A DNA stretch of 64,000 bases from WHSW01 sp963781265 (GTDB lineage: Bacteria > Actinomycetota > Thermoleophilia > Solirubrobacterales > 70-9): positions 62,001 through 126,000 of the forward strand of contig CAWAFH010000012.1 in NCBI GenBank assembly GCA_963781265.1. The letters run 5' to 3'. This document shows positions 10,934 to 19,152 of this stretch, piece by piece. The number at the start of each line of letters is the position of its first letter. Position 1 is the stretch's first letter. The notes below the pieces were generated by a model, which was not told the DNA's origin, ran no database searches, and saw only the letters and a program-made list of their open reading frames with translations. Both the position numbers and the translations under genes were made by a program.

Positions 10934-11600
10934 GGCTCACGAGCCTGAACCCCGCGGAGCGCACGGTCTCGATCGGTGGCGGGTCGCCGTCGATCGTCAG
11001 CTTGCGCCGTAGGTAGTTGATGTAGACGCTCAGGACGTTGGTCCCGGGGTCGAAGTCATAGCCCCAGACCGAGTTGAGGATCTGCTCGCGCGAGAGCACC
11101 TGATTGGGATGGCGCATCAGGTAGACGAGCAACTCGAACTCGCGCGCGGTGAGATGGACCTCGGTACCGAGCCGGCTGACCTCGCGGGTCCGCAGGTCGA
11201 CGGTGATGTCGGCGGCCTCGAGCCTGGTCGGATCGCTCTGGGCCGGCCGGCGCAGCTGGGCGCGGACGCGGGCGAGCAGCTCGTCGAGGTCGAACGGCTT
11301 GGTCACGTAATCGTCGGCGCCGCGGTCGAGCCCTGCGACGACGTCCTCCTTCTGGCCGAGCGCCGTCAGCAGGATCACCGGCAGCTCCGGGCGCTGCCGG
11401 CGGATCTCGGCCAGCACGTCGAGGCCGCCGCGGCCGGGGAGCATGACGTCGAGCAGCACCAGGTCGAAGTCGCCGGTGAGCGCCATCCGCTCGCCCTCCT
11501 CGCCGTCGGCGGCGCCCTCGGTGGCGAAGCCCTCCGAGCGCAGGGCGCGTTCCAAGAAGCGGGCGATGCCCACCTCGTCCTCGATGATCAGGATCCGCAT
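10926..11600 (-). CDS. OmpR/PhoB-family response regulator
   Basis: A 224-residue regulator: receiver domain residues 1-115 with acidic pocket EDE near 7-9, phosphoacceptor Asp51 (LLDVMLPG) and the Lys of TKPF, then a C-terminal winged helix (about 130-222: VHLTAREFELLVYLMRHPNQVLSRE, VYINYLRRKL). It is first in a two-gene operon with the kinase. The ATG lies 7 nt after a TAGGAT -10 box, so it is leaderless. Three 11-bp direct repeats at 11643-11675, in the divergent region, are a plausible binding site for it. Confidence 0.92.
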   Translation of the reverse strand: MRILIIEDEVGIARFLERALRSEGFATEGAADGEEGERMALTGDFDLVLLDVMLPGRGGLDVLAEIRRQRPELPVILLTALGQKEDVVAGLDRGADDYVTKPFDLDELLARVRAQLRRPAQSDPTRLEAADITVDLRTREVSRLGTEVHLTAREFELLVYLMRHPNQVLSREQILNSVWGYDFDPGTNVLSVYINYLRRKLTIDGDPPPIETVRSAGFRLVSRA

Positions 11601-11607
11601 CGCCCCG

Positions 11608-11613
11608 ATCCTA
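11608..11613 (-). promoter_or_regulatory. -10 box, leaderless response regulator gene
   Basis: TAGGAT on the minus strand, 7 nt before the ATG at 11600, matching the TANNNT-plus-start pattern seen at many genes in the window. Confidence 0.6.
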
Positions 11614-11642
11614 GGCTGCGCCGGGCGTCGCCCCTGCGTTCG

Positions 11643-11675
11643 TAAGAAGGCTCTAACAAGCCGCTTAGGTGGGCC
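11643..11675. promoter_or_regulatory. three 11-bp phased direct repeats, probable regulator site
   Basis: TAAGAAGGCTC, TAACAAGCCGC and TTAGGTGGGCC follow one another without a gap at 11643, 11654 and 11665. PhoB/OmpR-family regulators typically bind head-to-tail repeats with 11-bp spacing. The array lies between the regulator promoter and the start of the + strand operon at 11702, so it could serve autoregulation and control of that operon. Confidence 0.55.
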
Positions 11676-11701
11676 TGAGCGCGCCGGGCCAGGATTGCCC
11701 C

Positions 11702-11905
11702 ATGAACACCAAGGCCCGAATCAGAGCGTCGATCGCGGTGATCTGCACAGTGCTCGCGCTGCTGGTCACCTCGGGCCTCGCGGTGCGAGGCCAGGTGCAC
11801 GCCACCCAGACGGGCGGGCACGTGACGAGCGCTGTCACCGCCGCCGCGAGCGCGGCGCCGGTGAGCGCGGGAGGGGACGACGATGGCGCCCTCGAAGCCG
11901 AGTAG
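11702..11905 (+). CDS. small membrane-anchored or secreted protein
   Basis: 67 residues. A basic N-terminus (MNTKARIRASI) is followed by one hydrophobic segment (about residues 10-28) and an Ala/Thr/Ser/Val-rich tail ending in acidic DDDGALEAE. It could be a signal-anchored peptide or a secreted one. CAGGAT ends 6 nt before the ATG and is a plausible weak -10 box. It opens the operon divergent from the two-component system and overlaps the next gene by 23 bp. I recognise no family. Confidence 0.55.
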   Translation: MNTKARIRASIAVICTVLALLVTSGLAVRGQVHATQTGGHVTSAVTAAASAAPVSAGGDDDGALEAE

Positions 11906-12188
11906 GGTCGCGCGCCTCGAGCGCGCGGTCGCCCTCCGCTGGACGGTGACCCTGAGCGTCTCGCTGGCGATCGTCCTGACGGCGGTGCTGTCCGTGAGAA
12001 TGGCGCTCGGCCAGGACCCTGCCCTGGGACCGAAGCTCGCCCGCCAGAGCAGCCAGACCCAGAGCTCGAACGCGGCCGCCGCTGCGGCGACGGTGCCGAC
12101 GGCTCCGGTCGTCACGCCGACGCCGGTGCCCGCGCCGGTCACGACCCCCGCGCCGGCGCCCGCCCCGGTGCAGACGACGACCTCATGA
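11883..12188 (+). CDS. small membrane protein with Pro/Thr/Ala-rich tail
   Basis: 101 residues: basic N-terminus (MAPSKPSRVARLERAVALRW), one transmembrane helix (about residues 21-43), then a low-complexity tail rich in Pro, Ala, Val and Thr, likely outside the cell. It lacks the S/T-G-A-T-S/T motif to which ApbE attaches FMN, so it is not an obvious ApbE substrate, although the Thr-rich tail sits directly before apbE. The stop overlaps the apbE start as ATGA (12185-12188). No recognised family. Confidence 0.6.
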   Translation: MAPSKPSRVARLERAVALRWTVTLSVSLAIVLTAVLSVRMALGQDPALGPKLARQSSQTQSSNAAAAAATVPTAPVVTPTPVPAPVTTPAPAPAPVQTTTS

Positions 12189-13171
12189 GCGCGCCCGCCG
12201 CCACCACCGCGCCGCGCGCGGAGCACCGGCGCGAGCTCGAGCTGTTCGGGTCGCAGGCGCGGATCTGCGTCGGCGTCGCCCGCCGTGCCGCGCCGGTCCC
12301 CGAGCTCGCCGCGTACGCCGCGGAGCGCCGGCTGCGCGAGATCCACGCGGCGCTGACCCGGTTCGAGCCGGACAGCCAGCTGGCCGCCTTCAACGCGCGC
12401 GCGGGTCGGACCGCCGCGGTTTCACCACTGCTCGCCGCATTCATCGAGGCGGCGCGCGACGCCTTTCGGCGCAGCGACGGCCTCGTCGACGCGAACGTGA
12501 TCGATGCGGTGGAGTCGGCCGGGTACGAGCGGTCGCGGGTGGGCGTCGAACCCGCCTCCCTGCGCGCCGCGCTGGCCGCCGCGCCGCCGCGCCGCCCCGC
12601 GCTTGGCGGTCGCCCCGAGCCGTGGGCGAGCGTGCGGGTCGACGCCGGCGCCGGCACGGTCACCTGCGATCCGTCGTTGCGCCTCGACAGCGGCGGCATC
12701 GGCAAGGGCCTGGCTGCGGACCTGTGCGCCGACCAGCTCGCCGCGTACAGCTCGTTCGCGGTCGATTGCGGCGGCGACCTGCGGATCGGCGGCGCCGACG
12801 GGCTCGAGCGCACGGTCGAGCTCACCGACCCCTTCTCGGGCGTCCCGGTGGCGAGCTTCGAGCTCGCGCGCGGGGCCGTCGCGACCAGCGGCCTGCGTCG
12901 CCGCGTGTGGCGTCACGGCGATGGCTTCGCCCATCACCTGATCGACCCGGGCCGTGGCGTCCCGGCGTGGACGGGCCTCGTGCAGGTGACGGCCGTCGCG
13001 CCGACGGCGGCCGAGGCCGAAGCGCGCGCGAAGGCGGCGCTGCTTGCCGGGCCCGACGGCGCGGCCGAGCGCCTCGCGCGTTGGGGCGGGCTGGTCTTCG
13101 ACGACGACGGCGACCCGACCGTCTTCGGGCCGCTCGCGGTTCGCCTCGACCCTGCGACGGGGCTGCGATGA
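12185..13171 (+). CDS. apbE: FAD:protein FMN transferase
   Basis: A 328-residue ApbE-family protein that covalently attaches FMN from FAD to Ser/Thr of target flavoproteins, using Mg2+. Family motifs are FEPDSQLAAFN near residues 60-70, LDSGGIGKGLAADL near 160, the DCGGDLRIGG strand, ATSG near 233 and HHLIDPGRG near 250. I see no lipobox or signal peptide, unlike many secreted ApbE proteins, so it may act in the cytoplasm. It is coupled by ATGA overlaps to the gene on each side. The following gene encodes a ferric-reductase-like haem membrane protein, suggesting a membrane electron-transfer module. Confidence 0.88.
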   Translation: MSAPAATTAPRAEHRRELELFGSQARICVGVARRAAPVPELAAYAAERRLREIHAALTRFEPDSQLAAFNARAGRTAAVSPLLAAFIEAARDAFRRSDGLVDANVIDAVESAGYERSRVGVEPASLRAALAAAPPRRPALGGRPEPWASVRVDAGAGTVTCDPSLRLDSGGIGKGLAADLCADQLAAYSSFAVDCGGDLRIGGADGLERTVELTDPFSGVPVASFELARGAVATSGLRRRVWRHGDGFAHHLIDPGRGVPAWTGLVQVTAVAPTAAEAEARAKAALLAGPDGAAERLARWGGLVFDDDGDPTVFGPLAVRLDPATGLR

Positions 13172-13785
13172 CCACCGATCCCTCGCTCACCGATCCCGGC
13201 TCGCACCTCTTCTGGCTCGCGAGTCGCTCGCTCGGCGTGGTCGCGATGCTGCTCGTCTCGGCGGCCGTCGCCTGCGGCCTGGCGCTCTCGGGGCGCATGT
13301 CGCGCCGGCCCGGGGCGAGCTCGTGGCTGAAGACCGCGCACGAGGCGCTCACCCTGACCGCGCTCGGGGCGATCGCGGGCCATGGGCTGCTGTTGCTCGG
13401 CGACCCGTACCTGCACCCGGGCCTGTCCGGCATCACGCTGCCGTTCGCGCTCGCCTCGCAGTCGGTCTGGACCGGGGTCGGAATCATCGGCGCGTGGCTG
13501 GCCGCGATCCTCGGGCTGAGCTACTACGCCCGGCGCTGGATCGGGGTCGCCGCCTGGCGCTGGCTGCATCGCTGGACGCTGCTCGCCTACGTGCTCTGCC
13601 TGGCCCACTCGATCGGCTCCGGCACCGATTCGCGCTCGGCCTGGCTGCTGGTGCTGTTCGCGGCGATGACGGTTCCCGTGATCACGGTCGGCGCGGTCAG
13701 GGCCCGGGGTGCAGTGCTCGCAAACCGCGCCCGTTCGGCGCCCGCGGCGGCGCGACCGGCAGCGCAGCTGCGGGCGGGAGCGTGA
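13168..13785 (+). CDS. ferric-reductase-like transmembrane haem protein
   Basis: 205 residues with about five to six membrane segments. Histidines in KTAHEALTL, IAGHGLLL, RWLHRWTLL and CLAHSIG are placed like the paired haem ligands of the ferric reductase/YedZ-type fold. It has no flavin domain of its own, so an ApbE-flavinylated or soluble flavin partner would be needed. The start overlaps apbE by 4 bp. It is the last gene of the operon and is followed by a convergent universal stress protein gene 8 nt away. Confidence 0.75.
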   Translation: MTTDPSLTDPGSHLFWLASRSLGVVAMLLVSAAVACGLALSGRMSRRPGASSWLKTAHEALTLTALGAIAGHGLLLLGDPYLHPGLSGITLPFALASQSVWTGVGIIGAWLAAILGLSYYARRWIGVAAWRWLHRWTLLAYVLCLAHSIGSGTDSRSAWLLVLFAAMTVPVITVGAVRARGAVLANRARSAPAAARPAAQLRAGA

Positions 13786-13793
13786 CGACCCGC

Positions 13794-14741
13794 TCAGCTG
13801 AGCCCGACCTGCGCGCGCTCGGCCGGCGCGTCGGCGCGCTCGGACGTCGGTGCCTCGGACGCGATCCGCGGGACCACGAGCAGCGGGGTGCAGGCGGAGC
13901 GTGAAAGCGACCGCGAGACGCTGCCGAGCAGGGTTCGGCGCAGCGGCCCGTACTGGCGCGAGCCGACGACGAGCAGATCGAGCCGCTGGCATTCACGCGC
14001 CAGGGTCGACGCCGGATCACCGTGCAGAAGGCGACGACGAGCTCGGCAGCTCGGATCGACGGCCGCGTCGGCTCGCTCGAGTACGTCCTCGATGCGCCGG
14101 TCATCGGATCCGTCGAGCTCGTCGTGACTGAACATGCCCAGCACCGCGCCGCCGATATCGGGCACGTGGCGCGGGACCACGCCGATCAGGGCGAGCTCGG
14201 CGCCGAGTCCCGAGGCGATTCGCTCGGCGGTGGCCAGCGCTTCGCCGGCCTCCGGCGACCCGTCGAGGCCGACGCCGACCCGCTCCGGACTCCGTTGCGG
14301 TTGGCCGGCGTAGCAGCGCGGCGCCACCGCGACGGGACACGGCGCGCCCGAAAGCAGGCTCTCGCCGACGCTGCCGAGCACGACCTGGCCGATGCGGCCG
14401 TGATGTGAGGACCCAATCACCAGAGCCAGCGGGCGCTCGTCGTCGGCAAGCCGATTCAGGGCGTGCCCTGCGGAGTAACCGGAGACGATCGTCGTCCGCG
14501 CCTCGCGGGGTGCGAGCAGCTCGACCGCGCGTTGCAGCGATTGGCCCGCATGCTCCTCGCTCATGCTCGCGAGCTCGGCGGGCGAGAGGAGGCCGTTCGG
14601 GTCGGCAACCGCGGTCGCAACCACCAGCTTCGCGTCGAGCGCGTCGGCGAGGCGGGCCCCGAGCGCGAGTGCGTCGGCGCCGCGTTCGGTGCCGTCGTAG
14701 CCGACCACGATCGAGCCGGCGCGCGAGGCCTCGGCGGGCAT
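13794..14741 (-). CDS. tandem universal stress protein
   Basis: 315 residues made of two UspA domains. Each opens with a beta-strand and Asp (IVVGYDGTERG near residue 11; VGVGLDGSPEAG near 155) and carries a nucleotide-binding GSSHHGRIGQVVLGSVGESLL or GSRQYGPLRRTLLGSVS loop, the G-2X-G-9X-G-S/T type associated with ATP binding. Tandem Usps are prominent in the mycobacterial DosR dormancy regulon. The start is 8 nt after the CBS gene, so it is probably the last gene of a minus-strand stress operon. Confidence 0.88.
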   Translation of the reverse strand: MPAEASRAGSIVVGYDGTERGADALALGARLADALDAKLVVATAVADPNGLLSPAELASMSEEHAGQSLQRAVELLAPREARTTIVSGYSAGHALNRLADDERPLALVIGSSHHGRIGQVVLGSVGESLLSGAPCPVAVAPRCYAGQPQRSPERVGVGLDGSPEAGEALATAERIASGLGAELALIGVVPRHVPDIGGAVLGMFSHDELDGSDDRRIEDVLERADAAVDPSCRARRRLLHGDPASTLARECQRLDLLVVGSRQYGPLRRTLLGSVSRSLSRSACTPLLVVPRIASEAPTSERADAPAERAQVGLS

Positions 14742-14749
14742 CGCCTGGC

Positions 14750-15175
14750 TCAGCTCGGCTGGGCGATCGCTCGCGCCAGGTCGAGCGAGGAGATGATCCC
14801 GACCGGCATCCGGGCGCGATCGCGGACGATCAGGTGCCCGACCCGGTGCTCGGCGACCAGTTGGGCGGCGCGGTCGAGCGTCTCGTCCTGGGCGACGCTC
14901 ACGGCCTCGGTGCCGGCAATATCGCGCGCGCAGAGCCCGTCGAAATGCCCGCTGGCAGCGGCCGCGATCAGGTCGGTGTCGGAGATCACGGGCGGCTCGG
15001 GCACCTGGTCGTCGACGACCACGATGGCGTGAACGCGGTTGTTCGACATCAGCCAGGCGACCTCGTCGAGCGGCGCATCCGGCGTGCAGCTGAGGATCCC
15101 GATGGTCGCGAACTCGTCGACCGTGCGCTCTCCGAACGGACGGGGGCGGATGTGGGGAGGTGTTGAAGCGTTCAT
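14750..15175 (-). CDS. CBS-domain protein (Hrp1-like)
   Basis: 141 residues forming a pair of CBS domains: the first with TIGILSCTPDAPLDEVAWLMSNNRV, the second with TEAVSVAQDETLDRAAQLVAEHRV and ending GIISSLDLARAI. Such stand-alone pairs bind adenine nucleotides or act as redox-linked switches. Length and context resemble Hrp1 of the DosR regulon, but similarity appears distant. ATG 15175 overlaps the zinc-ribbon stop as ATGA and also lies 6 nt after a TACGGT -10 box, so the gene can be read both from the upstream gene and from its own leaderless promoter. Confidence 0.85.
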   Translation of the reverse strand: MNASTPPHIRPRPFGERTVDEFATIGILSCTPDAPLDEVAWLMSNNRVHAIVVVDDQVPEPPVISDTDLIAAAASGHFDGLCARDIAGTEAVSVAQDETLDRAAQLVAEHRVGHLIVRDRARMPVGIISSLDLARAIAQPS

Positions 15176-15393
15176 GGCGCGACCGTATGGGCGGGCTCGC
15201 CGTTGGTCATCGGCGCCGAGCACGGGACCGGCTCGGTAGTCGCCGCTGAGCCGGGGGTCCGCCGGGCGTCGAGCTTCGACTCCGATCGGGCGCCGACGAG
15301 CAGCTCGCCGCAGTTTGCGCAGTGGTCGAGGTCGGCCCAGCCGGTGATCGCGAACGTGTCCTCACCGCAGTGCTGGCAGCGGATCAACGGCAT
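15172..15393 (-). CDS. small zinc-ribbon protein
   Basis: 73 residues from ATG 15393. A CQHC pair near residues 6-9 and a CANC pair near 27-30 form a rubredoxin/zinc-ribbon-like four-Cys site separated by about 17 residues; the rest is a low-complexity tail (SKLDARRTPGSAATTEPVPC). GAGGAG and GAGGGAG motifs in the leader could serve as ribosome site. It overlaps the CBS gene by 4 bp. The role is unknown; a Cys4 site in a stress operon fits metal or redox sensing, but that is inference. Confidence 0.65.
   Translation of the reverse strand: MPLIRCQHCGEDTFAITGWADLDHCANCGELLVGARSESKLDARRTPGSAATTEPVPCSAPMTNGEPAHTVAP
15182..15240 (-). promoter_or_regulatory. CBS gene promoter with ACTAC/GATG regulon architecture
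   Basis: Minus strand: ACTAC (15240-15236), 24 nt, GATG (15211-15208, in -35-like ATGACC), 20 nt, TACGGT -10 (15187-15182), 6 nt, ATG 15175. It lies wholly inside the zinc-ribbon coding sequence, which argues that the fixed spacing is selected. Confidence 0.75.
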
Positions 15394-15442
15394 CGGCGCG
15401 CTCCCTCGTCTCCTCGAGTGTCCCGGGGGCGGGCACGCCTCG

Positions 15443-15501
15443 ACCGTATGGCGCTCGCCGCTCGCTGTCATCCGGGGCAAGTACCGGGGCCCCTAAGTAG
15501 T
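15443..15501 (-). promoter_or_regulatory. zinc-ribbon gene promoter with ACTAC/GATG regulon architecture
   Basis: Minus strand: ACTAC (15501-15497), 24 nt, GATG (15472-15469, in -35-like ATGACA), 20 nt, TACGGT -10 (15448-15443). The predicted start of transcription is near 15436, leaving a leader of about 43 nt with purine-rich GAGGAG motifs before ATG 15393. Confidence 0.75.
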
Positions 15502-15507
15502 CGCTGC

Positions 15508-16338
15508 TCATCGACGGATCGACGGCCTCGAGACGACGATCACCGGGCAGGCCGCTGACGCGAGCACCGCTCTCGAGGTGCTGCCGAGCAGGGCGGAGCC
15601 GAGCCTGCCGTGGCCGCGGGAGCCGACGATCAGCAGGTCGACCCCCTCCTCGGCGCGCTCGAGCAGGACCCCTGGCGCGTTGCCGTGCGAGAAGATCGCC
15701 AGCGCCCGGAGCTCGTCGGGCAGCTCGGCGACGACCTCGTGCAGGCGCTCCTGAAGGTCGAAGCCGGTGCTGACCGCGGTCGCGCCGACGGGCCCGCTGT
15801 ACTGAGCGTCCGCCGGGGCCGGGCTCCCGACCGCGACCACCCTGAGCGTTGCCCCGGCCGCGATCGCGATCCGGGTCGCTAGCGCGAGGGCGGCGCTCGC
15901 CTCCGCCGAGCCGTCGAAGCCGACCTCGATCACCCGGGGTGGTTCCGGCGCCGGCTCGGAGGCGCCGAACGATGCGGGCGCGATCGCGACCGGGCACGGC
16001 GCGCCGCTGAGCAGGCGCGAGAGCAGCCGGCCGCTGCGCACGCGGCCGAGGCCGGCCTCGGGGGTCGATCCGATCACGATCATCTCGATCCCACGGTCGG
16101 CCGTGGCGAGTTCGAGCAGGACGGCGGCGGTCGGGCGCGGGTCGATCACCATGCGGCGGGGAAGGTCGCCTCCGATGGCCTGATCGAGCGCCGAGGCGAG
16201 GTCGTCCTCGGACCCCTCGTCGCCGTCCGCGACGACGAGCTCGAGCTCGGCGCCCAGCGGGCGCCCGAGGGTCGCGGCAAGGGCGAGAGCGTCGCTTCCG
16301 CCACGGCCGGCGCCGTAGCCGACCGCGATTCGAGCCAT
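15508..16338 (-). CDS. tandem universal stress protein
   Basis: 276 residues from ATG 16338, two UspA domains: ARIAVGYGAGRGGSDALAL at the start and VIEVGFDGSAEASAALAL at the middle, with GSTPEAGLGRVRSGRLLSRLL and GSRGHGRLGSALLGSTSRAVL loops. In the first domain the usual Asp of GYDG is replaced (GYGAG), so nucleotide binding there may be weakened. A TTG at 16377 would add 13 residues; I prefer the ATG because the Usp fold begins there. The upstream Usp gene ends 54 nt before this start. Confidence 0.85.
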   Translation of the reverse strand: MARIAVGYGAGRGGSDALALAATLGRPLGAELELVVADGDEGSEDDLASALDQAIGGDLPRRMVIDPRPTAAVLLELATADRGIEMIVIGSTPEAGLGRVRSGRLLSRLLSGAPCPVAIAPASFGASEPAPEPPRVIEVGFDGSAEASAALALATRIAIAAGATLRVVAVGSPAPADAQYSGPVGATAVSTGFDLQERLHEVVAELPDELRALAIFSHGNAPGVLLERAEEGVDLLIVGSRGHGRLGSALLGSTSRAVLASAACPVIVVSRPSIRR

Positions 16339-16392
16339 GTTCGGCTCGACTTCGTCGTCTCGCGGCCGGGAGTTCAACTCCAGGATCGCCGC

Positions 16393-17346
16393 CTAGACCG
16401 GGGAGTGGCTGCCGACCCCGGTGGCGGCGCGCCGGCGCCGCAGCCCGAGCGGGTCGACGCCGGAGCCCCGCGGCAGGACGAGCACCGGACAGGACGAGGA
16501 GCGGATCAGCTTGCGAGTGGTGCTGCCGAGGACCGTTCGCCGCAGCGGCCCGTAGGCCCGCGAGCCGGAGACCAGCAGGTCGAACTCGCCGCTTGCGGCG
16601 CACAGGGTTCGGGCGGCGTCCCCGGTCAGTAGCCGGCCCTCATGCTCGAGCTCGTCAGGGACCCGACCGACGGCGAGCTCGAGCAGCCGCTGCTTTTCCT
16701 CCCGCTCCGCGTCGTGGAGCTTTCCGGAGCTGAGCACGGACCACGACTCGGCATAGCCGTAGTGGGGATAGTCGGCGACCGCGAGCACGGTCAGTCGAGC
16801 GTGGCACACCTCGGCGATCCCGATCGCCGTCTCGAGCGCCGCCCATGCCTCGGGGGAGCCGTCGAAGGCGACCCCGATGTGTTGCAGGCGCTCGGTCCCT
16901 CGGGCCGCATAGCCGCGTGGCGCGATCGCGATCGCGCACGGCGCGTCGTGCATGAGCGACTCGCCGACGCTGCCGGCGAGGGTCCGCCCGACCGGGCCGC
17001 GGTGCGAGGAGCCGAGCACGAGGATCTGGGCGCGCTCGGTCTCGGCGAGCTCGTGGAGGGCCTCGGCGGCGCTCGGGCTCGCGATCGCACGGGTCTCGGG
17101 CTCGAGGTCGCGAAGCTGATCGTGGACGACGGCGAATCGGTCCTTCATCTCGACATCCAGCTGGCGCTGCAGGTCCTCGATCCCCATCAGGTAGGTGGGC
17201 CACGGCAGCGCCGTGACCGCGATCGGCCGCGCCGCCAGCACCTCGCCCAGCAGACGCGCGAGCGCCAGCGAGTCGTCGCCGTCGTGGATCGGCTCGTAGC
17301 CGACGACGATCTTGCGCTCGGACGGCCCGGTGGCGGCGGAGTTCAC
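16393..17346 (-). CDS. tandem universal stress protein
   Basis: 317 residues, two UspA domains. The first begins KIVVGYEPIHDGDDSLAL, with Glu where Asp is usual; the second begins HIGVAFDGSPEAWAAL. The ATP-type loops GSSHRGPVGRTLAGSVGESLM and GSRAYGPLRRTVLGSTTRKLI are intact. The first domain contains an insertion around LMGIEDLQRQLDVEMKDRF. GTG 17346 lies 6 nt after a TAGCCT -10 box (leaderless). It heads the minus-strand stress gene series and is divergent from the GAF-domain kinase, sharing a 98-nt region that holds an ACTAC/GATG promoter. Confidence 0.88.
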   Translation of the reverse strand: MNSAATGPSERKIVVGYEPIHDGDDSLALARLLGEVLAARPIAVTALPWPTYLMGIEDLQRQLDVEMKDRFAVVHDQLRDLEPETRAIASPSAAEALHELAETERAQILVLGSSHRGPVGRTLAGSVGESLMHDAPCAIAIAPRGYAARGTERLQHIGVAFDGSPEAWAALETAIGIAEVCHARLTVLAVADYPHYGYAESWSVLSSGKLHDAEREEKQRLLELAVGRVPDELEHEGRLLTGDAARTLCAASGEFDLLVSGSRAYGPLRRTVLGSTTRKLIRSSSCPVLVLPRGSGVDPLGLRRRRAATGVGSHSPV

Positions 17347-17352
17347 ATGCTC

Positions 17353-17411
17353 AGGCTAAGCGCTCGGGCTCGGATGACCATCGGCGTTCAACCTGGATTC
17401 GCATCCGTAGT
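17353..17411 (-). promoter_or_regulatory. universal stress gene promoter with ACTAC/GATG regulon architecture
   Basis: Minus strand: ACTAC (17411-17407), 24 nt, GATG (17382-17379, in -35-like ATGGTC), 20 nt, TAGCCT -10 (17358-17353), 6 nt, GTG 17346. The ACTAC box is also 33 nt before the divergent kinase ATG, close to its -10 box at 17429. Confidence 0.75.
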
Positions 17412-17428
17412 GAGCGCGGAACTAGCGT

Positions 17429-17434
17429 TAGGCT
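17429..17434 (+). promoter_or_regulatory. -10 box of the GAF kinase gene
   Basis: TAGGCT, 10 nt before ATG 17445; a second TAGCGT lies directly upstream at 17423-17428. The adjacent ACTAC box on the other strand could let the cognate regulator affect both directions. Confidence 0.45.
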
Positions 17435-17444
17435 GAAACGGCCG

Positions 17445-19126
17445 ATGGGGACGCCTTCCGACCTTGGTTCCGACCATCTCCAGCGCCTGCTCGACGTTGG
17501 TCGCGGGCTGGTCTCCAAGCACGATCCGGAGGCGGTGCTCGAGCAGGTGCTCGAGGCGGCGCGCGAGCTGACCGGGGCGCGTTACGCGGCGCTCGGCGTC
17601 CTCGACGACGACAAGCGCGAGCTCGCCCGCTTTCTGACCGTCGGGATCGACGACGAGCAGCGCCAGCGCATCGGCCCGCTGCCGCGCGGGCGCGGCATGC
17701 TCGGCGAGCTGATCCGAGCGCCCTCGCCCCGTTGCGGCTCGCGCGGATCAGCGATCACGCCCGTTCCTACGGATTCCCGGCCGAGCACCCGCGCATGGAC
17801 ACCTTCCTCGGGGTCCCGGTGATGATCCGCGGCGAGGTCTTCGGCAACCTCTACCTGACCGAGAAGCGGGGTGGAGAGGAGTTCGACGATCGCGACGAGC
17901 AGCTGCTGGTGGTCCTCGCCGAGTGGGCGGCGATCGCGATCGACAACGCCCGGTTGCTCGAGGTCAGCCGCCGCCGCGGCGACGAGCTCGAGCGTGCGCT
18001 CAGGGGCCTCGAGGCGACCGTCACGCTGAACCGCGAGGTCGGGGGCGAGACCGACCTGCTTCGCGTGCAGGAGCTGGTCGTGAAACGCGGGCGCGCGCTC
18101 GGCGACGCCCGCAGCGCCGTGCTCATGCTGATCGACGACTCCGGCCTCGAGGTCGCCGACGTCGCCGGCGAGCTCGGCCCGGACCTGGTCGGCAAGCGAC
18201 TGCCGGGCGAGGACTCTCCAGCGCTCGACGTGATCCGCGCCGGTCGCAGCCAGGTGATCGCGGGTACCGCGATGTCCACCTTCGCGCCGCTCGGGGTCGA
18301 AGCTTCCGGCGCGCTGCTGGTGCCGCTGCGCTCGCGCGGCGAGGACCTCGGAGTGCTCGTGCTGTTCGACCGGATCGGCGCCGAGAGCGAGTTCAGCGCC
18401 GACGACCGCCTCGCGCTCGAGTCCTTCGCGACGAGCGGCGCGACGGCGATCGGCGCGACGAGGCTGATCGAGGCCGAGAAGCTGCGGCTCTCGATCGCTT
18501 CCTCGGAGAGCGAGCGCCGCCGCTGGGCGCGCGAGCTGCACGACGAGACCCTCCAGGAGCTCGGCGCCCTCAACGTGATGCAGTCGAGCGCCCTACAGGT
18601 CGACGACGTCGACGCCCAGCGGCGCGCCCTGAGCCAGGCCCAGGTCCAGGTGGAGCGCATCATCGCGGGGCTCCAGGGGCTGATCACGGAGCTGCGGCCC
18701 GCCGCCCTCGACCAGCTCGGGACCGGGGCCGCGGTCGAGGCGCTCGTCGACCGCGTCGGCTCGCGCACCGGACTCGCGATCGAGGCGGACATCGACCTCG
18801 CCTACGAGTCCGGGCGGCTGCCGACGCGACCCAGCCCGGAGCTCGAGGCGACGCTCTACCGGACCGTCCAGGAGGCGCTCAACAACGTCGTCAAGCACGC
18901 CGACGCCGAGCATGTCCGGATCAAGATCGACGAGCGCGGAGAGTCCGTGCGGGTGACGGTCGAGGACGACGGTGCGGGCTTCGACCGCGCAGCGACCAAT
19001 GAGGGCTTCGGGCTGCTCGGGATGCAGGAGCGCCTCGCCCTGATCGGCGGCACGCTCGAGGTCAGCTCGACTCCGGGTCAGGGGTCCCGGGTGAGCGCGT
19101 CGATGCCGGTCGAGCGTGTCGGCTGA
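17445..19126 (+). CDS. GAF-GAF sensor histidine kinase, DosS/DosT-like (frameshifted)
   Basis: About 560 residues over two frames; one base is missing near 17715-17730 (after GELIR; the next frame resumes APLRLARISDH). Two GAF domains are followed by HisKA_3 with the phosphorylated His in RRRWARELHDETLQ and a HATPase (EALNNVVKHA, EDDGAGF, GFGLLGMQERL). The first GAF has AEHPRMDTFLGVP and EVFGNLYLTEK; this His corresponds to the position I recall as the haem-binding His of mycobacterial DosS/DosT, so oxygen or redox sensing is plausible. The likely partner is the NarL-type regulator at 20465. No membrane segments. The first GAF is otherwise conserved on both sides of the shift. Confidence 0.82.
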
Positions 19127-19152
19127 CGCGCGCGGCGGTCGCGTCCGGGCTC

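Noticed and set aside
13792..13803. GCTCAGCTGAGC palindrome as an operator or terminator
   Set aside because: It lies over the stop codon region of a stress protein gene, has no loop and is of a length expected by chance in this sequence.
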